From NCBI RefSeq assembly GCF_023534745.1, contig NZ_JAMHJQ010000026.1, forward strand, positions 1 to 51,953: DNA of 51,953 nt, in the 5' to 3' direction. The notes under the pieces are model-generated. The model did not search any database. It was not told the DNA's origin and was given only the letters and a program-made list of their open reading frames with translations. The translations under genes and the position numbers were made by a program. Position 1 is the stretch's first letter. Each line of letters starts with the position of its first letter. Positions 27,039-36,130 of the stretch are shown one piece after another. This DNA is from Streptomyces sp. 35G-GA-8 (GTDB lineage: Bacteria; Actinomycetota; Actinomycetes; Streptomycetales; Streptomycetaceae).

Positions 27039-27817
27039 TCACCACACGGCAGAGGTTCCCCGAGGCGGCGCTAGCCAGTGACGCCGCTGGGTCCGCTCCG
27101 GGCCGGCCGATTGTGACAGATGGCCCCCGTACTTAGCCGCCCCCAGATCGGCGATGGTCACCACCCGGTCCGGGCTTCCGGCGAGGCTCACCAGATCGGG
27201 CAGCGACTCGGATCCGGCGTAGTCCAGGACGACGTCGACTCCGCACGGTGCCAGGGCGGTGACCCGCTCGCCCAACCCGGGGCCGTAGGTGGTCGGTATC
27301 GCGCCCAGCCCGCGACGAACTCATGGATGTGGGCGCCGGCTGTACCGATGACGGTCGCGCCGCGTGCCGCCGCGAGTTGGATGGCGAGCGTGCCGACCCC
27401 GTCGGCCGCGCCCTCGATCAGCAGGGTCTTGCCGGTGTCGACCTTCAGTCGGTCGAGGGTGCGTGTGGCGGTCTCGGTGTTCACGGCCGCGCCGCCGGCC
27501 TGCTCCCAGCTCAGCGCGTTCGGCTTCAGTGCCCAGGTCGCCAGGTCGCCAGGTCGCCAGGACGCCAGGACGGCGTACTCGGCGTTCCCACCGCCGAGCT
27601 TCGCGAGATCGACGACGCCGAAGACCGCGTCGCCCGGCCGCACACCGGAAACCCCGTTGCCGACCTCGTCACACTCGTCACACTCGGAAGTCATCAGTAC
27701 AAGTTGCTTGCGCCGGGGCGAACCGCCACGGCCGGCCCTCCGCGTTGTCGTCGTGCTCTCGCAGGACGGCCACCGCCACCCCGCCAAATTCAGCGGAACC
27801 ACAAAGCCGCCCAGCAC
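27039..27817 (-). pseudogene. NADP-dependent quinone-oxidoreductase-like gene, damaged
   Basis: Two frames form one medium-chain dehydrogenase/reductase: VSGVRPGDAVFGVVDL and GGNAEYAVLASW, then LSWEQAGGAAVNTETATRTLDRL, the Rossmann motif KTLLIEGAADGVGTLAIQLAAARGA, and in the next frame LGERVTALAPCGVDVVLDYAG, SLPDLVSLAGSPDRVVTIAD. One base is missing near 27310 (AGLGAIPTTYG is read as AGWARYRPPTAPG). Both ends are cut: no normal N-terminal GroES-like half and no C-terminal helices. An 8-base tandem repeat inserts residues after YAVL. The gene is not functional. Confidence 0.8.
27533..27572. repeat. 8-bp tandem repeat in the oxidoreductase relic
   Basis: Three units of ccaggtcg and two of ccaggacg lie head to tail. 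Because 8 is not a multiple of 3, loss or gain of one unit changes the reading frame. Confidence 0.9.
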
Positions 27818-27862
27818 GCCTAACGATCACCCGCCCCACCGAACGGGAAGAGTCCCCCCACC

Positions 27863-28246
27863 GTGAACCCCTACCGCGTCCTCGTCACCGGCTCCCGCAA
27901 CTGGGAAGACGAAGAACTGATCCGCCACCAGATCACCCGCATCTGGCTGCTCGTCAACCGACCGTTCGTCGTTGTCCACGGCGCGCGCCCGACCGGCGCC
28001 GACTGGATCGCCGGCGGCTGGGTCGACGACGTCGCCGTCGCGCAGATAGGCCTGGCCACCGAGGAGCAGCATCCGGCCGACTGGAAGACCCACGGCCGCG
28101 CGGCAGGACCGATGCGCAATCAGCTGATGGTCCAGCTCGGCGCCGACATGTGCCTGGCGTTCATCCGCAACAGCTCCCGGAGCGCGGCTGTTTGCGCCGA
28201 CCTTGCCGAGGGCGCGGGGATCCCGACGAGGCGGTGGACCGCGTGA
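27863..28246 (+). CDS. DUF2493/SLOG-family (YspA/YpsA-like) protein
   Basis: The 127-residue protein starts MNPYRVLVTGSRNWEDE, with the Rossmannoid loop VTGSRNW, the GARPTGADWIA motif and a C-terminal GPMRNQLMVQLGADMCLAFI. These are the diagnostic blocks of DUF2493, a SLOG-superfamily domain thought to bind nucleotide-derived ligands and common on actinophages and mobile DNA. The length is normal for the actinophage type. The gene is intact while the gene on its left is a relic. A frame of 21 codons beginning at the overlapping GTG 28243 could follow, but is too short to call. Ligand and partner are unknown. Confidence 0.8.
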   Translation: MNPYRVLVTGSRNWEDEELIRHQITRIWLLVNRPFVVVHGARPTGADWIAGGWVDDVAVAQIGLATEEQHPADWKTHGRAAGPMRNQLMVQLGADMCLAFIRNSSRSAAVCADLAEGAGIPTRRWTA

Positions 28247-28523
28247 TCACCGTCGTGCTGGTTCTCGCCCGGCTCGGCATCGCCGCAGTCGTCGTGATTG
28301 ACGCCTGACCACCCCATGACACGCAGCATGCCAGCCCCGTCGCACAGGGGGCTGTGTGGCGGTTTCGCGCGGGGTTGCCGCGCAGAGTTGCGGCTTGATT
28401 TCGTGCCGTAATGGGAGGGTTTGGGGTTCATCATAGGGAGATTCCCTGAAGACCATCTGACCGCATCCTGCCACTGTGGAAAGCGAGCGCTCCTCCGAGG
28501 ATTGATCGGCCACCAACCGCTGC

Positions 28524-28985
28524 ATGAGGAAGCGAGTCAAGGCAATGATGGCGAATCGCACGACAGTGGAATCTGTCCGTACGGTCACCGGCCGCACCAT
28601 CTCTCTGGCCGGCCGCCGCCAGGCTGCCCGCTGCGCCCGCCGTGTCCTGACACAGTTCCTCGGCCACCGAGGGCTCCTGAAGGGACTGGACGGTCAACCG
28701 TGCGAGCAGGCGGAGGACGCCCTGCTGGTGGTCTCCGAGCTGGTGACCAACGCCTGCCGGTACACGGCGGGCCCTCGTTCTCTGGGGATGGCCCTCAAAG
28801 GCGGATGTCTTCTGCTCGAAGTAAGGGACGGGAGCAGGCGGGTTCCGCACCTGGTGCCGCCCGAGCATCGAGGGGCCGCCGGCGGGTTCGGGCTCGGCCT
28901 CGTCGCGGAACTGATCGACGACTGGGCAGTGGTGACCAGCGCGCGGGGCAAGACGATACGGGTGACGCTTCCGATGGGGCGGTGA
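28524..28985 (+). CDS. HATPase-domain protein (RsbW-like anti-sigma kinase family)
   Basis: The 153-residue protein carries the GHKL ATP-binding motifs: the N-box EDALLVVSELVTNACRY, LLLEVRDGSRRVP around the G1 position, and GGFGLGLVAELIDDW as G2. Single-domain proteins like this are abundant in streptomycetes and act as serine kinases or anti-sigma factors opposed by SpoIIE-type phosphatases. ATG 28524 has no clear ribosome site; the ATG pair at 28545/28548, after GAGGAAG or AAGG, is an alternative start and would remove 7-8 residues. The gene faces the LAL regulator across a hairpin. The target is unknown. Confidence 0.8.
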   Translation: MRKRVKAMMANRTTVESVRTVTGRTISLAGRRQAARCARRVLTQFLGHRGLLKGLDGQPCEQAEDALLVVSELVTNACRYTAGPRSLGMALKGGCLLLEVRDGSRRVPHLVPPEHRGAAGGFGLGLVAELIDDWAVVTSARGKTIRVTLPMGR

Positions 28986-29012
28986 TATGTGGGCGGCGGG
29001 GGGCAGGCGGCC

Positions 29013-29061
29013 CCGGCTCCGGCGTCCGCGCTGCCGTCCTGGCCGCCGGCGCCGGAGCCGG
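29013..29061. terminator. Hairpin between convergent genes
   Basis: A perfect 12-bp stem (ccggctccggcg with cgccggagccgg) encloses 25 bases in the 139-base gap between the HATPase gene and the LAL regulator. It could end transcription from both sides. Confidence 0.55.
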
Positions 29062-29124
29062 ACGGCCGGGTTAGGACGGCTGGGTTCGAGGACGGCCGGC
29101 CGGACCCGTGCCGTACCTCGACGC

Positions 29125-31914
29125 TCAGGTGCTGCTCAGCGGGCTGTCCTGCTGCACCATGTTCCGGAGCTGGCGGCGCCCGGAGAGCGACAGCTTCTGG
29201 TAGACATGGCTGAGGTGGTACTCGACCGTCTTGCTGCTGATGAACAGCCTTGCGGCGATCTCCCGGTTCGTGAGTCCGCGGCCGATGAGCAGGGATATGT
29301 CGCGCTCGCGGTCGGTCAGCTCCGAGAGGGGCGGCCCGGCTGCACAGCCGGAGGGCCGGTCCGCGAAGTCGTCGCGGTAGCGCGTGAGGAACGCCTGGGC
29401 CCCCAGCGCCGCGAAGAGGTCGCGGGCCCGGGTGAAGTGTGCGGCCGCCCGGTGGTGCTCTCCTGCCTGGGCTAGCAGCCTGCCGTGGCTGTGCGCGAGC
29501 ATCGCCAGGTGCAGAGGCGGATCGTCGGCGGAGGCGGGAAGGCTGAGGCCCTCTTCGAACAGGTCACGGGCTTGCTTGCCCTCTCCGCGTGCCTGCGACA
29601 GCCGACCCGACAGCCACATCACGGCCATGCGGAGAAAGGGAGCGTCCTCCCTCAGCGCCGTCAGGTGCGCCAAGGCCGTCTCGGCGCCGTCCAGGTCACC
29701 CTCGGCGATCAAGGCTTCGACGTACAGGGGACGCCACCACGTCTGGAGGGCCAGTGGTCCCGAGTCGGGGCGGGCCCGAAGGATGGTCCGCAGCGCGCCG
29801 AGCATGGCGGGATAGTCGCCCCGAGCCTGTGCCAGCACCGCCGCCCCGACGGCAGCGGGCGGCAGGCCGTGGGCCGGCGAGATCGCCCCGGACCATTGAT
29901 AGGACTGCTGGACCAGGTCCTGGGCTCGCTGCCACTGTCCGCGGCCCGCCCGCACCCATGACGCGATGGAACAGGCGTATGAGAACGCCCAGGGCTTCTC
30001 CTCGGCCTCGGCGATGACCAGAGCGTGGTCGGCGCTGATCGCGGCCTCGTCCCAGCGGCCCAGGAAGTACTGCGAGGCCGCGAGGTTGGCGTAGGTGAAC
30101 TCCGCGGTCACGGCGCAGCCGTTGGTGCGGGCCGTGTCCAGGGCGACGGCGAGTTCGTTCTCCGCGTCGGTGAGATCCCCGGCCCACATCTGGAGCATCC
30201 CGCGGTAGGCACGCTGGATGGCCTGCTCCGCGACAGAGCGCGGACTGCCGGCGGGGGCAAGGGTGTCGTACTCGCGCAAGGCCGCGCGTGCGCCGGCGCA
30301 GTAACTGCGGGCCAGCCCCAGGCTGCCGACCGCCCATGGCGCGAGCTGTGGCTCCAGATCGTCGGTCGCCAGCACGTCCCGGAGCAGTGGTACGGCCTTC
30401 GCGCTGTGGCCGCCCACGATGTGCTGGATACCGAGCCAGGTGCCGGCCATGGCCGGCACGAACCGCGCTCCGGCCTCGGCCCGGCCGTCCTCCAGCGCCT
30501 CGGTGAGCAGGTCCGTGGCCTCAGGAGCGCCTCGGGGCGTTCCGTAGCCGCCCAGTACCAGGCTTCGCAGCGGGCACGGTTCGGCGGTTTCTATCCTGGC
30601 CAGGAGCGGCTCCACGCGCACGTACTGCTGAGCCCACAGAAGGCGTGCGGCCGCCGTGAGCAGCAGGCGTTCCCGCTCGCTGCGCGGGTGCGCCACCTCC
30701 GATGCCCACAGCAGAAGGGTGGCGGCCCGTACGGGCGCTCCGGTCGCGTGGTACCCGTCGGCGGCCAGTTCGAGTTCCCGGGCGAGCTGGGTATCCGTGC
30801 CCTGCGTGGCCGCGACCCTGTGCGACCAGGAGGCGGCGCGGTCGACGAGGGTGGCCGCGGCGGCGTGCAGTGCCCGCAGCCGGCGGGGCGAGGTGGCGGT
30901 CACGATGGCCTCACGCTGGAGCTCGTGGGCTATCGCGACCGGGGTGGACGGCTGCTGGGGCCACCACTGCACGATTCCTTGCGCCAGCAGGGGTTCGAGC
31001 GCCGCGTCGGACTCTGTTACGGAGGCGACGCGAGCAGCCGTGGTAAGGGGCGCCGGGCCACCCAGTACGGCGATGCCCTCGACCAGGCTCCGCGCCGGAC
31101 CGGGCAGATCGTCCAGCTGGCGCCGTAGGGCCTGCACCAGAGACGTCGGCACCGGCAGGGCGTCCCGCCCGTGAGCCACTGAATCCCACGCGACCTCTGC
31201 GAGCAGCGTCCGGAGGTACAGGGCGTGGCCGTCGGTGTGGTTCCTGAGCCGCTCGGCCGTTCCGCGGCCGACGGGACGGCCGTATACCAGCGTGGCCAGT
31301 TCGCCCACTTCGGTGACCCCCAGCCCGGTCAGGGTCAGCTCGCAGCTGTGCGGCATGCCCGCCACCAGACGATGCAGGTCCAGCCCTCCGGCCTCGCCGG
31401 GCTCCGTGCCGCTGCGGGAGAGCAGGACGGTGAGGACCGCATCGGCCTCCAACCGGCGCAGTACGAAGCCCAGAACCTGCGCCGAGGGCCGATCGGCCCA
31501 CTGGACGTCGTCGACGACGATCAGCACCGGCCCGTCGCTCTGCAACTCGCCGAGCAGTTCAAGCAGTTCGGTACCCACCTGGAAGGGTTCCGCCGTCGGT
31601 ACCGCCCCCGCGAGCAGCGGAAACCGGTCGAGGAGAGCCGCCGGTACGCGGGAGGTCAGCTGCCGGATCACACCGAATGCCAGGTCCTCCTCGGATGTGT
31701 CGCAGGCGGCTCGGAGCACGGGGAGGTTCTCGGACGAGAGCCCTGCCAGCCAGCGGCGGATCAGTGCGCTTTTCCCGATACCCGCGGCCCCTTGGACAAG
31801 CACACTCGACGCCTTGCCGGACCGTGCTGTCCGCAGACACTGATCCATGCGGTCCAGCTCAGCGGTGCGTCCCACGAACGCGGCGTCGCCAGCGGCGACT
31901 GTCATCGGACGCAT
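29125..31914 (-). CDS. LAL-family (large ATP-binding LuxR-type) transcriptional regulator
   Basis: The chosen ATG (31912-31914) gives 929 residues; a second ATG three codons later is equally possible. The N-terminal STAND/AAA domain has Walker A GAAGIGKSAL (residues 43-52) and Walker B VLIVVDDVQWAD. A long helical-repeat region follows. The C-terminus is a LuxR HTH: LTDRERDISLLIGRGLTNREIAARLFISSKTVEYHLSHVYQKL. LAL proteins are ATP-dependent activators, often of secondary-metabolite or sugar-use genes. No biosynthetic cluster is near, and the closest divergent gene is a damaged trypsin-like protease, so the target is unknown. The frame is intact over 2.8 kb. Confidence 0.9.
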   Translation of the reverse strand: MRPMTVAAGDAAFVGRTAELDRMDQCLRTARSGKASSVLVQGAAGIGKSALIRRWLAGLSSENLPVLRAACDTSEEDLAFGVIRQLTSRVPAALLDRFPLLAGAVPTAEPFQVGTELLELLGELQSDGPVLIVVDDVQWADRPSAQVLGFVLRRLEADAVLTVLLSRSGTEPGEAGGLDLHRLVAGMPHSCELTLTGLGVTEVGELATLVYGRPVGRGTAERLRNHTDGHALYLRTLLAEVAWDSVAHGRDALPVPTSLVQALRRQLDDLPGPARSLVEGIAVLGGPAPLTTAARVASVTESDAALEPLLAQGIVQWWPQQPSTPVAIAHELQREAIVTATSPRRLRALHAAAATLVDRAASWSHRVAATQGTDTQLARELELAADGYHATGAPVRAATLLLWASEVAHPRSERERLLLTAAARLLWAQQYVRVEPLLARIETAEPCPLRSLVLGGYGTPRGAPEATDLLTEALEDGRAEAGARFVPAMAGTWLGIQHIVGGHSAKAVPLLRDVLATDDLEPQLAPWAVGSLGLARSYCAGARAALREYDTLAPAGSPRSVAEQAIQRAYRGMLQMWAGDLTDAENELAVALDTARTNGCAVTAEFTYANLAASQYFLGRWDEAAISADHALVIAEAEEKPWAFSYACSIASWVRAGRGQWQRAQDLVQQSYQWSGAISPAHGLPPAAVGAAVLAQARGDYPAMLGALRTILRARPDSGPLALQTWWRPLYVEALIAEGDLDGAETALAHLTALREDAPFLRMAVMWLSGRLSQARGEGKQARDLFEEGLSLPASADDPPLHLAMLAHSHGRLLAQAGEHHRAAAHFTRARDLFAALGAQAFLTRYRDDFADRPSGCAAGPPLSELTDRERDISLLIGRGLTNREIAARLFISSKTVEYHLSHVYQKLSLSGRRQLRNMVQQDSPLSST

Positions 31915-32278
31915 CCCCGGCCGGGAGGATGACAGACGTAAGCGGCAGGGACACGGGCCGTGACCGCTAGCTTCATTCCGGAGACCACCACCTGACGAGC
32001 CCGGCGTCGCGGAGCAGAGCGACAATCCTTCGGGGGGCTTGCGGCGTCAAGGCGACAACCCCCTCATGCTACGACCGGCGGCGCCATCGTTCTCTCTCGA
32101 CCACAACTTTAGCCCCGTCGGCCTCGCCCGCGCCCGCGCCCGCGCCCGGCGCGGGCCCCGGCCCGTGAGGCCGCGAACTCAACGAATGGGAGGGGTCGAG
32201 GGCTGTAACAGAAGTGAAACACCGGCTGGTGCCACAGTGACCGCGCGAGTCTCCATGGAACAGCCACAGGAGGCATTC
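31915..32278. other. Divergent intergenic region with a GC-rich repeat hairpin
   Basis: The 364 bases between the LAL gene and the trypsin relic hold no gene that I recognise. Four copies of cgcccg (32125-32148) run into an 8-bp stem-loop at 32138-32156. Promoters for both genes should lie here but cannot be fixed by eye. Confidence 0.45.
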
Positions 32279-33042
32279 ACGCCATTCATCGCGCCATCGG
32301 CCCGCGGTTTCCGCATCCGCCGGAGAGCAGTGGTCGGAAGTTTCGCGGCGCTGGCGGGAATCGTCGCAACAGCGACTCCGGGGCACGCTGTTATCGGCGG
32401 AAGCCCGCGCCCACCGCCGAGTCCTGGACGGCATCCGTGCAGGTGGACGGCTCGGCGTTCTGCGGCGGCACCCTGATCGACAGAAAGTGGGTCCTGACGG
32501 CCTTCCACTGCGTGGGGAGCGGCAAGAGGGATATCAAGGACCTGCGGATACGGATCGGCAGCCGCGGTACCAGTGAGGGCGGGACCCTTGCCAAGGTCAA
32601 GGAGATGGTCAAGCACCCGGATGCCTCGTTCACCGATGGACTGTTCTCCGGGCCCGATCTGGTGCTGCTCAGTCTCGACCGGCCGGTCCGTCACAAGCTT
32701 GTTCGCCTGAACACCGTCAGCCCGCGGACCGGTACCGCCGTGCGCGCCCTGGTCTGGGGAAACACATGCCGGGACGCTACGTGTATGCCGGAACATCTCC
32801 AGGAGATCACCCTTCCGGTGAGCAAGAAGAAGGACAATCTGCTCGTTCTCAAGGACCGCGCGTTCCGGGGGGTGGGCCCGGGAGATTCCGGAGGTCCGCT
32901 CGTGGTCAAGAAGAAGGGGAAATGGCGGCTCGCCGGCGTAACCTCGACCAACGGAATGCGTGAGGACCACGCGCTCAGCAACTTCGTCGACGTGGCCGGC
33001 TACCGGGACTGGATCGACAAGGTCGTCACACACACCAGGTAG
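32279..33042 (+). pseudogene. Trypsin-like secreted serine protease, start codon and frame damaged
   Basis: A perfect AGGAGG (32268-32273) is followed at a 5-base spacing by ACG where an ATG is expected; from there the frame reads PFIAPSARGFRIRRRAVVG and a signal peptide ending ATPGHA, with VIGGS as the trypsin-type mature start. Near 32409 one base is missing, so SPAPTAESWTASVQVDG is read as SPRPPPSPG. The second frame has the S1 core: FCGGTLIDRKWVLTAFHC (catalytic His), DLVLLSLDRPV (Asp) and GVGPGDSGGPLV (Ser). An in-frame ATG at 32255 lacks a good ribosome site. With both lesions the gene is probably dead. Confidence 0.75.
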
Positions 33043-33117
33043 CCCCACCGAGACGCAGGGACGGACGCACTCCGCCCGGCGGTGGCTACGGGCAATCCCC
33101 GTCGTTGCCGCCGGGCT

Positions 33118-33306
33118 TCAGTGGTGCGGCGTCCGGCTGCCCGCCCGGACCGTGTCCGTGCCCCAGCTCGCCAGGAGGCGCAGAGCCTCGGCCGACGCGG
33201 AGCCCGGCTCCGCGTGGTACACGCACAGATACTGTTCCGCGAGGGAACACCGGACTCGGAGACGGTCGACGTGGGTTGGTATGACACGCCAACAGACTCC
33301 CGCCAA
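33118..33306 (-). pseudogene. Possible C-terminal fragment of an MmyB-like regulator
   Basis: The segment LRVRCSLAEQYLCVYHAEPG, SASAEALRLLASW resembles the last strand and helix of the MmyB-type ligand-binding domain in Streptomyces XRE regulators, which often ends (V/L)xVYxAEPGSxSxEALRLLASW. The HTH and the rest of the sensor are absent. The match rests on one block only. Confidence 0.35.
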
Positions 33307-33466
33307 AGACTCACCACACCCGCAGAACCGACGAAAGACTCAGTAGTTGTGCTATCTCATGATGCTGATGCCGTCTCAGCGGCGGGACTTACGCCCATCC
33401 TGCTCACCGGAGCGGCGGCGCGCCTTTCGCTCTGAGAGACTCCCCAACGGCGTGCCGGCGTTGTGC

Positions 33467-33958
33467 TCACCCGCCCGATGCCGGAGGTCCAGGGACGGGG
33501 AACTGGGGCGCCGAGGGCCGTGTCACCGCCCATTCGCCGGCCTCGGACCGCACCAGCTCCTCGGTTCTCGATGCCAGCACGGCCAAGGAGTCCGCGCCGT
33601 CGTACGGGGCCGACCCACAGCTCCAGTTGATGAGCTCGCCGTGGAGCGCCATCAGCACGGAACTCGTCCGTACCCAGTTCTCACCCCACCGGAACAGTTG
33701 CCGGAGTCCCGCCGAGACCACCACCAACGCGCCGAGAACCCCTGTCACCGTGACGGAGGCACCGGCCGCCGCACACGCCGGTATGGACGCGGACAACAGC
33801 AGCAGCACGGCCTCCGAAAGGTAGTGGCCGAGCCGCTGCCGCCGCTTATGCCGCTCGTACCACGTCATGCGTTCCCGTACGTTGGGCGGGAGTTCAGCCC
33901 CGTCCGACCCCCGCAACTCCGTCCACCAGAAGCTCGCTTCACCTGCGCCGCCTGTCAT
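33467..33958 (-). CDS. DUF4231/SLATT-type two-helix membrane protein
   Basis: From ATG 33958 the 163-residue protein has a polar N-terminus with RERMTWYERHKRRQRLGHYL, two adjacent membrane helices (EAVLLLLSASIPACAAAG and VTVTGVLGALVVVSAGLRQLF) and a C-terminal amphipathic helix after RWGENWVRTSSVLMAL, ending in LASRTEELVRSEAGEWAV. This is the DUF4231/SLATT pattern. SLATT proteins have been proposed as pore-forming effectors in nucleotide-signal immune systems. No cyclase or SMODS gene is adjacent, though a SLOG protein lies 5 kb away. The next genes on the right are IS relics, which may have removed a partner. Confidence 0.7.
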   Translation of the reverse strand: MTGGAGEASFWWTELRGSDGAELPPNVRERMTWYERHKRRQRLGHYLSEAVLLLLSASIPACAAAGASVTVTGVLGALVVVSAGLRQLFRWGENWVRTSSVLMALHGELINWSCGSAPYDGADSLAVLASRTEELVRSEAGEWAVTRPSAPQFPVPGPPASGG

Positions 33959-34079
33959 GCGCGCGACCCTACGGCATGGTGTCCCGCACCGTCCGGGGCG
34001 TGCGCACAACCTGTCAGGCAGCGTGAGACGGGGCAGTGATCAGCCGGACCTGTTGAACCAACGTCGTGAGGTAGCACAC

Positions 34080-34794
34080 TTAGAAGTCATCTCATTTGGT
34101 GAGTATGCGGTAGCAGATGAGGGTGCAGGCGATGCGGTGGGTGATGCCGCGGCCTCGTAACCATTGGCGCAGGTGGTTGTAGTCCTAGCCCTTGTCGCCA
34201 TGCAGCGTGGCCGGCCTTCGCCGACGCGGTCCGCGCCGGGAGCGGATCGGCGGTTTGCCCCGCACCAGTGCGATCAGGGCTTGGCTGTCGTGCAGGTTCG
34301 CGGCGGGGATACCAACGGACAGGGGCAGACCGGTCCGTTCGGTGATCAAGTGGATCTTCGAGCCGTACTTGCCCCGGTCCAGCGGATTCGGATCTGTCAG
34401 GTCCCCCTTTTCAGGGCCCGCATGTTCACCGAGTCGATCGCACACCGGGACCAGTCCAGCTCACCGCGCGAGCCGAGCTCGTCCAGGACCAGGCGGTGGA
34501 GTCCGGCCCACACCCGGGCCTTCGACCACTCGGTGAAACGCCGGTGGGCCGTGGCCCCGGAGGGCCCGAACGAGGCGGACGGCAGCTGCTGCCACGTGCA
34601 GCCCGACATGGCCACGAACACGATCGCGGCCAGCACTTCGCGGGTCCCGTACCGACGCCGGCCACCTCCTTGCGGACGGCTCGGCGCCTCCGGCACCACC
34701 CGCTGGAACAACTCCCACAACTCATCCGGCGCCAGCCGCTCAACGATCCCCACACCTGGATCCTATCGAACAGCCCAAATGAGATGGCTTCTAA
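34080..34794 (-). mobile_element. Internally deleted IS5-family element
   Basis: The ends ttagaagtcatctcatttgg (34080-34099) and the reverse complement of 34774-34794 differ at one position, so the element has both termini. The transposase inside is on the minus strand and decayed. At about 715 bp it is shorter than its full-length relatives. Confidence 0.8.
34085..34755 (-). pseudogene. IS5-family transposase with nonsense mutation and internal deletion
   Basis: The first frame runs ERLAPDELWELFQRVVP to AIDSVNMRALKRGT and stops. A -1 shift at the A4G5 run (34400-34412) gives EKGDLTDPNPLDRGKYGSKIHLI, then TGLPLSVGIPAANLHD. This is the natural frameshift architecture. After HGDKG a TAG replaces the usual Tyr codon, followed by DYNHLRQWLRGRGITHRIA and directly CTLICYR. 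The RKGIE...ERTMAWL segment with the catalytic Glu between RIA and CTLICYR is missing, so the enzyme is dead in at least two ways. Confidence 0.8.
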
Positions 34795-34799
34795 AGCCT

Positions 34800-35177
34800 G
34801 GGAGTTGCGCGGACATCACCCAAGCACGCCAGTTGGGGCTGGTGGGGCTCCTGGCCTGTGGGCCTGCGGTCGAGATCCTCGCCGATGCCGGCTACCAGGG
34901 GCTCGGCGCGCAGACCGGCGGACGCGTGGTGACGCCACCGCACCGCAAGTTCAAGAAGAACGCCCCGGACTGGTACGAGGAGATGTACGAGCGTCAGCGC
35001 AAGGCGCATTCCTCACGCCGTATCCGGGTCGAGCACGGCATCGCGCATCTCAAGAACTGGCGGGCGCTGGCCCGCCACCTCGGCCGCCGCGAGCATATGA
35101 GCGACACGGTGCAGGCCATCGGCGGCCTGCTGTCCCATCAGCAGACCGCGGACCTGGCATCGGCTCAGCAGATGTGA
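34800..35177 (+). pseudogene. Transposase C-terminal fragment (DDE_Tnp_4 type)
   Basis: The frame PGSCADITQARQLGLVGLL, then VEILADAGYQGLGAQTGGRV, TPPHRKFKKNAPDWYEE and VEHGIAHLKNWRALARH is the C-terminal part of an IS5-like transposase, with a late catalytic Asp (ADAGYQG) and Glu (VEHGIAH). It begins directly at the right end of the deleted IS at 34794, which suggests that IS landed in this gene; the N-terminal half is not recognisable before 34080. Confidence 0.7.
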
Positions 35178-35287
35178 ACGCCGGGCCCACCGAAGTCCTC
35201 GACGTCTCACCGCCAACCATGCACGAGCTCGTACGGGCTGTCCCGTAAATGATCTCTGACATGCTGGATGACGCGCTCGTTCTTTCG

Positions 35288-35958
35288 TCACCCGGCGAGA
35301 GTGAGGTTGTGCAGGCGGGCGATGCCGAGCATGGCGTGGTGGACGCCGTCGCCTCTGAGGCGGCAATCCCGAAGGATCTTCCAGCACTTCGGGCGGGCGA
35401 AGGGGTGCTCGACGCGAGCCCGGACCTGCTTGTGGGACTTGTTGTGCGCCTCCTTCCAGGCGGGGAGATCCTCGCTTTGCGGCGGCGGTGCGGCATCACC
35501 AGGCCGGTCCCGGGATAGCCGCCGCCCGCGATCGTCGTGGCCGTACCTATGGTGTCCCTCGCGCTGGATTCCGCCCATGCCTTGCAGTCGTTGCGGTTGC
35601 CTGCCAGCGGCCGGCCGACCAGGACGACGAGCCGGGTGTCGGCATCGATGACGACCTCGTGGTTGGTGGAGTACCGGTAGTTCTTCGACCGCTCGGCGAT
35701 GCTGTGGTCACGAGTGGGCACGAGGGTGCCGTCCACGATGAGAACGGTGTCCTTCCGGAACCGCTTGCGGGGCCGGAGCGTGAGCATCGGCCCGAGCCGG
35801 TCGATAATGCGGCCCGCGGCGGACTTCGAGACGCCGAACAGCGGCGCGAGCTGGCGCAACGTCAGGTTCGTTCCCAGTAGACCACTACCAGCAGCACCCG
35901 AACTTCCAGCGGTAGACCCCACGGTCGGCCCTTGCCGGCGGCGTCCGCGCCGTCTCAC
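35288..35958 (-). pseudogene. IS5-family transposase with frameshifts
   Basis: The first frame has NLTLRQLAPLFGVSKSAAGRIID, FRKDTVLIVDGTLVPTRDHS, YRYSTNHEVVIDADTRLVV and GNRNDCKAW, a DDE transposase with HTH and first Asp. Near 35520 the frame changes; the second gives SEDLPAWKEAHNKSHKQVRARVEH (catalytic Glu) and RLRGDGVHHAMLGIARLHNL. A further shift near 35880 breaks the N-terminus. Together with the element and fragment to the left, three different transposases lie within 1.9 kb. Confidence 0.75.
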
Positions 35959-36130
35959 CGCAGCTCAGTCACTAGCTTTCCGAACAGACGCGGGCTCAGT
36001 CCGCTGAATGGAGCTGTCCAGGACGACTCCGACGCCGTGATCACACCAGTCACCGCGGGATCATCTCAGTTGCAGACCTCACGGGTTCCGACTGATCCTT
36101 GGCCCACTCGACGAACAAAGGGAGGGCGAC

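Noticed and set aside
28243-28308. 21-codon hydrophobic peptide overlapping the SLOG gene stop
   Set aside because: It could be a coupled membrane peptide but is too short to judge without comparative data.
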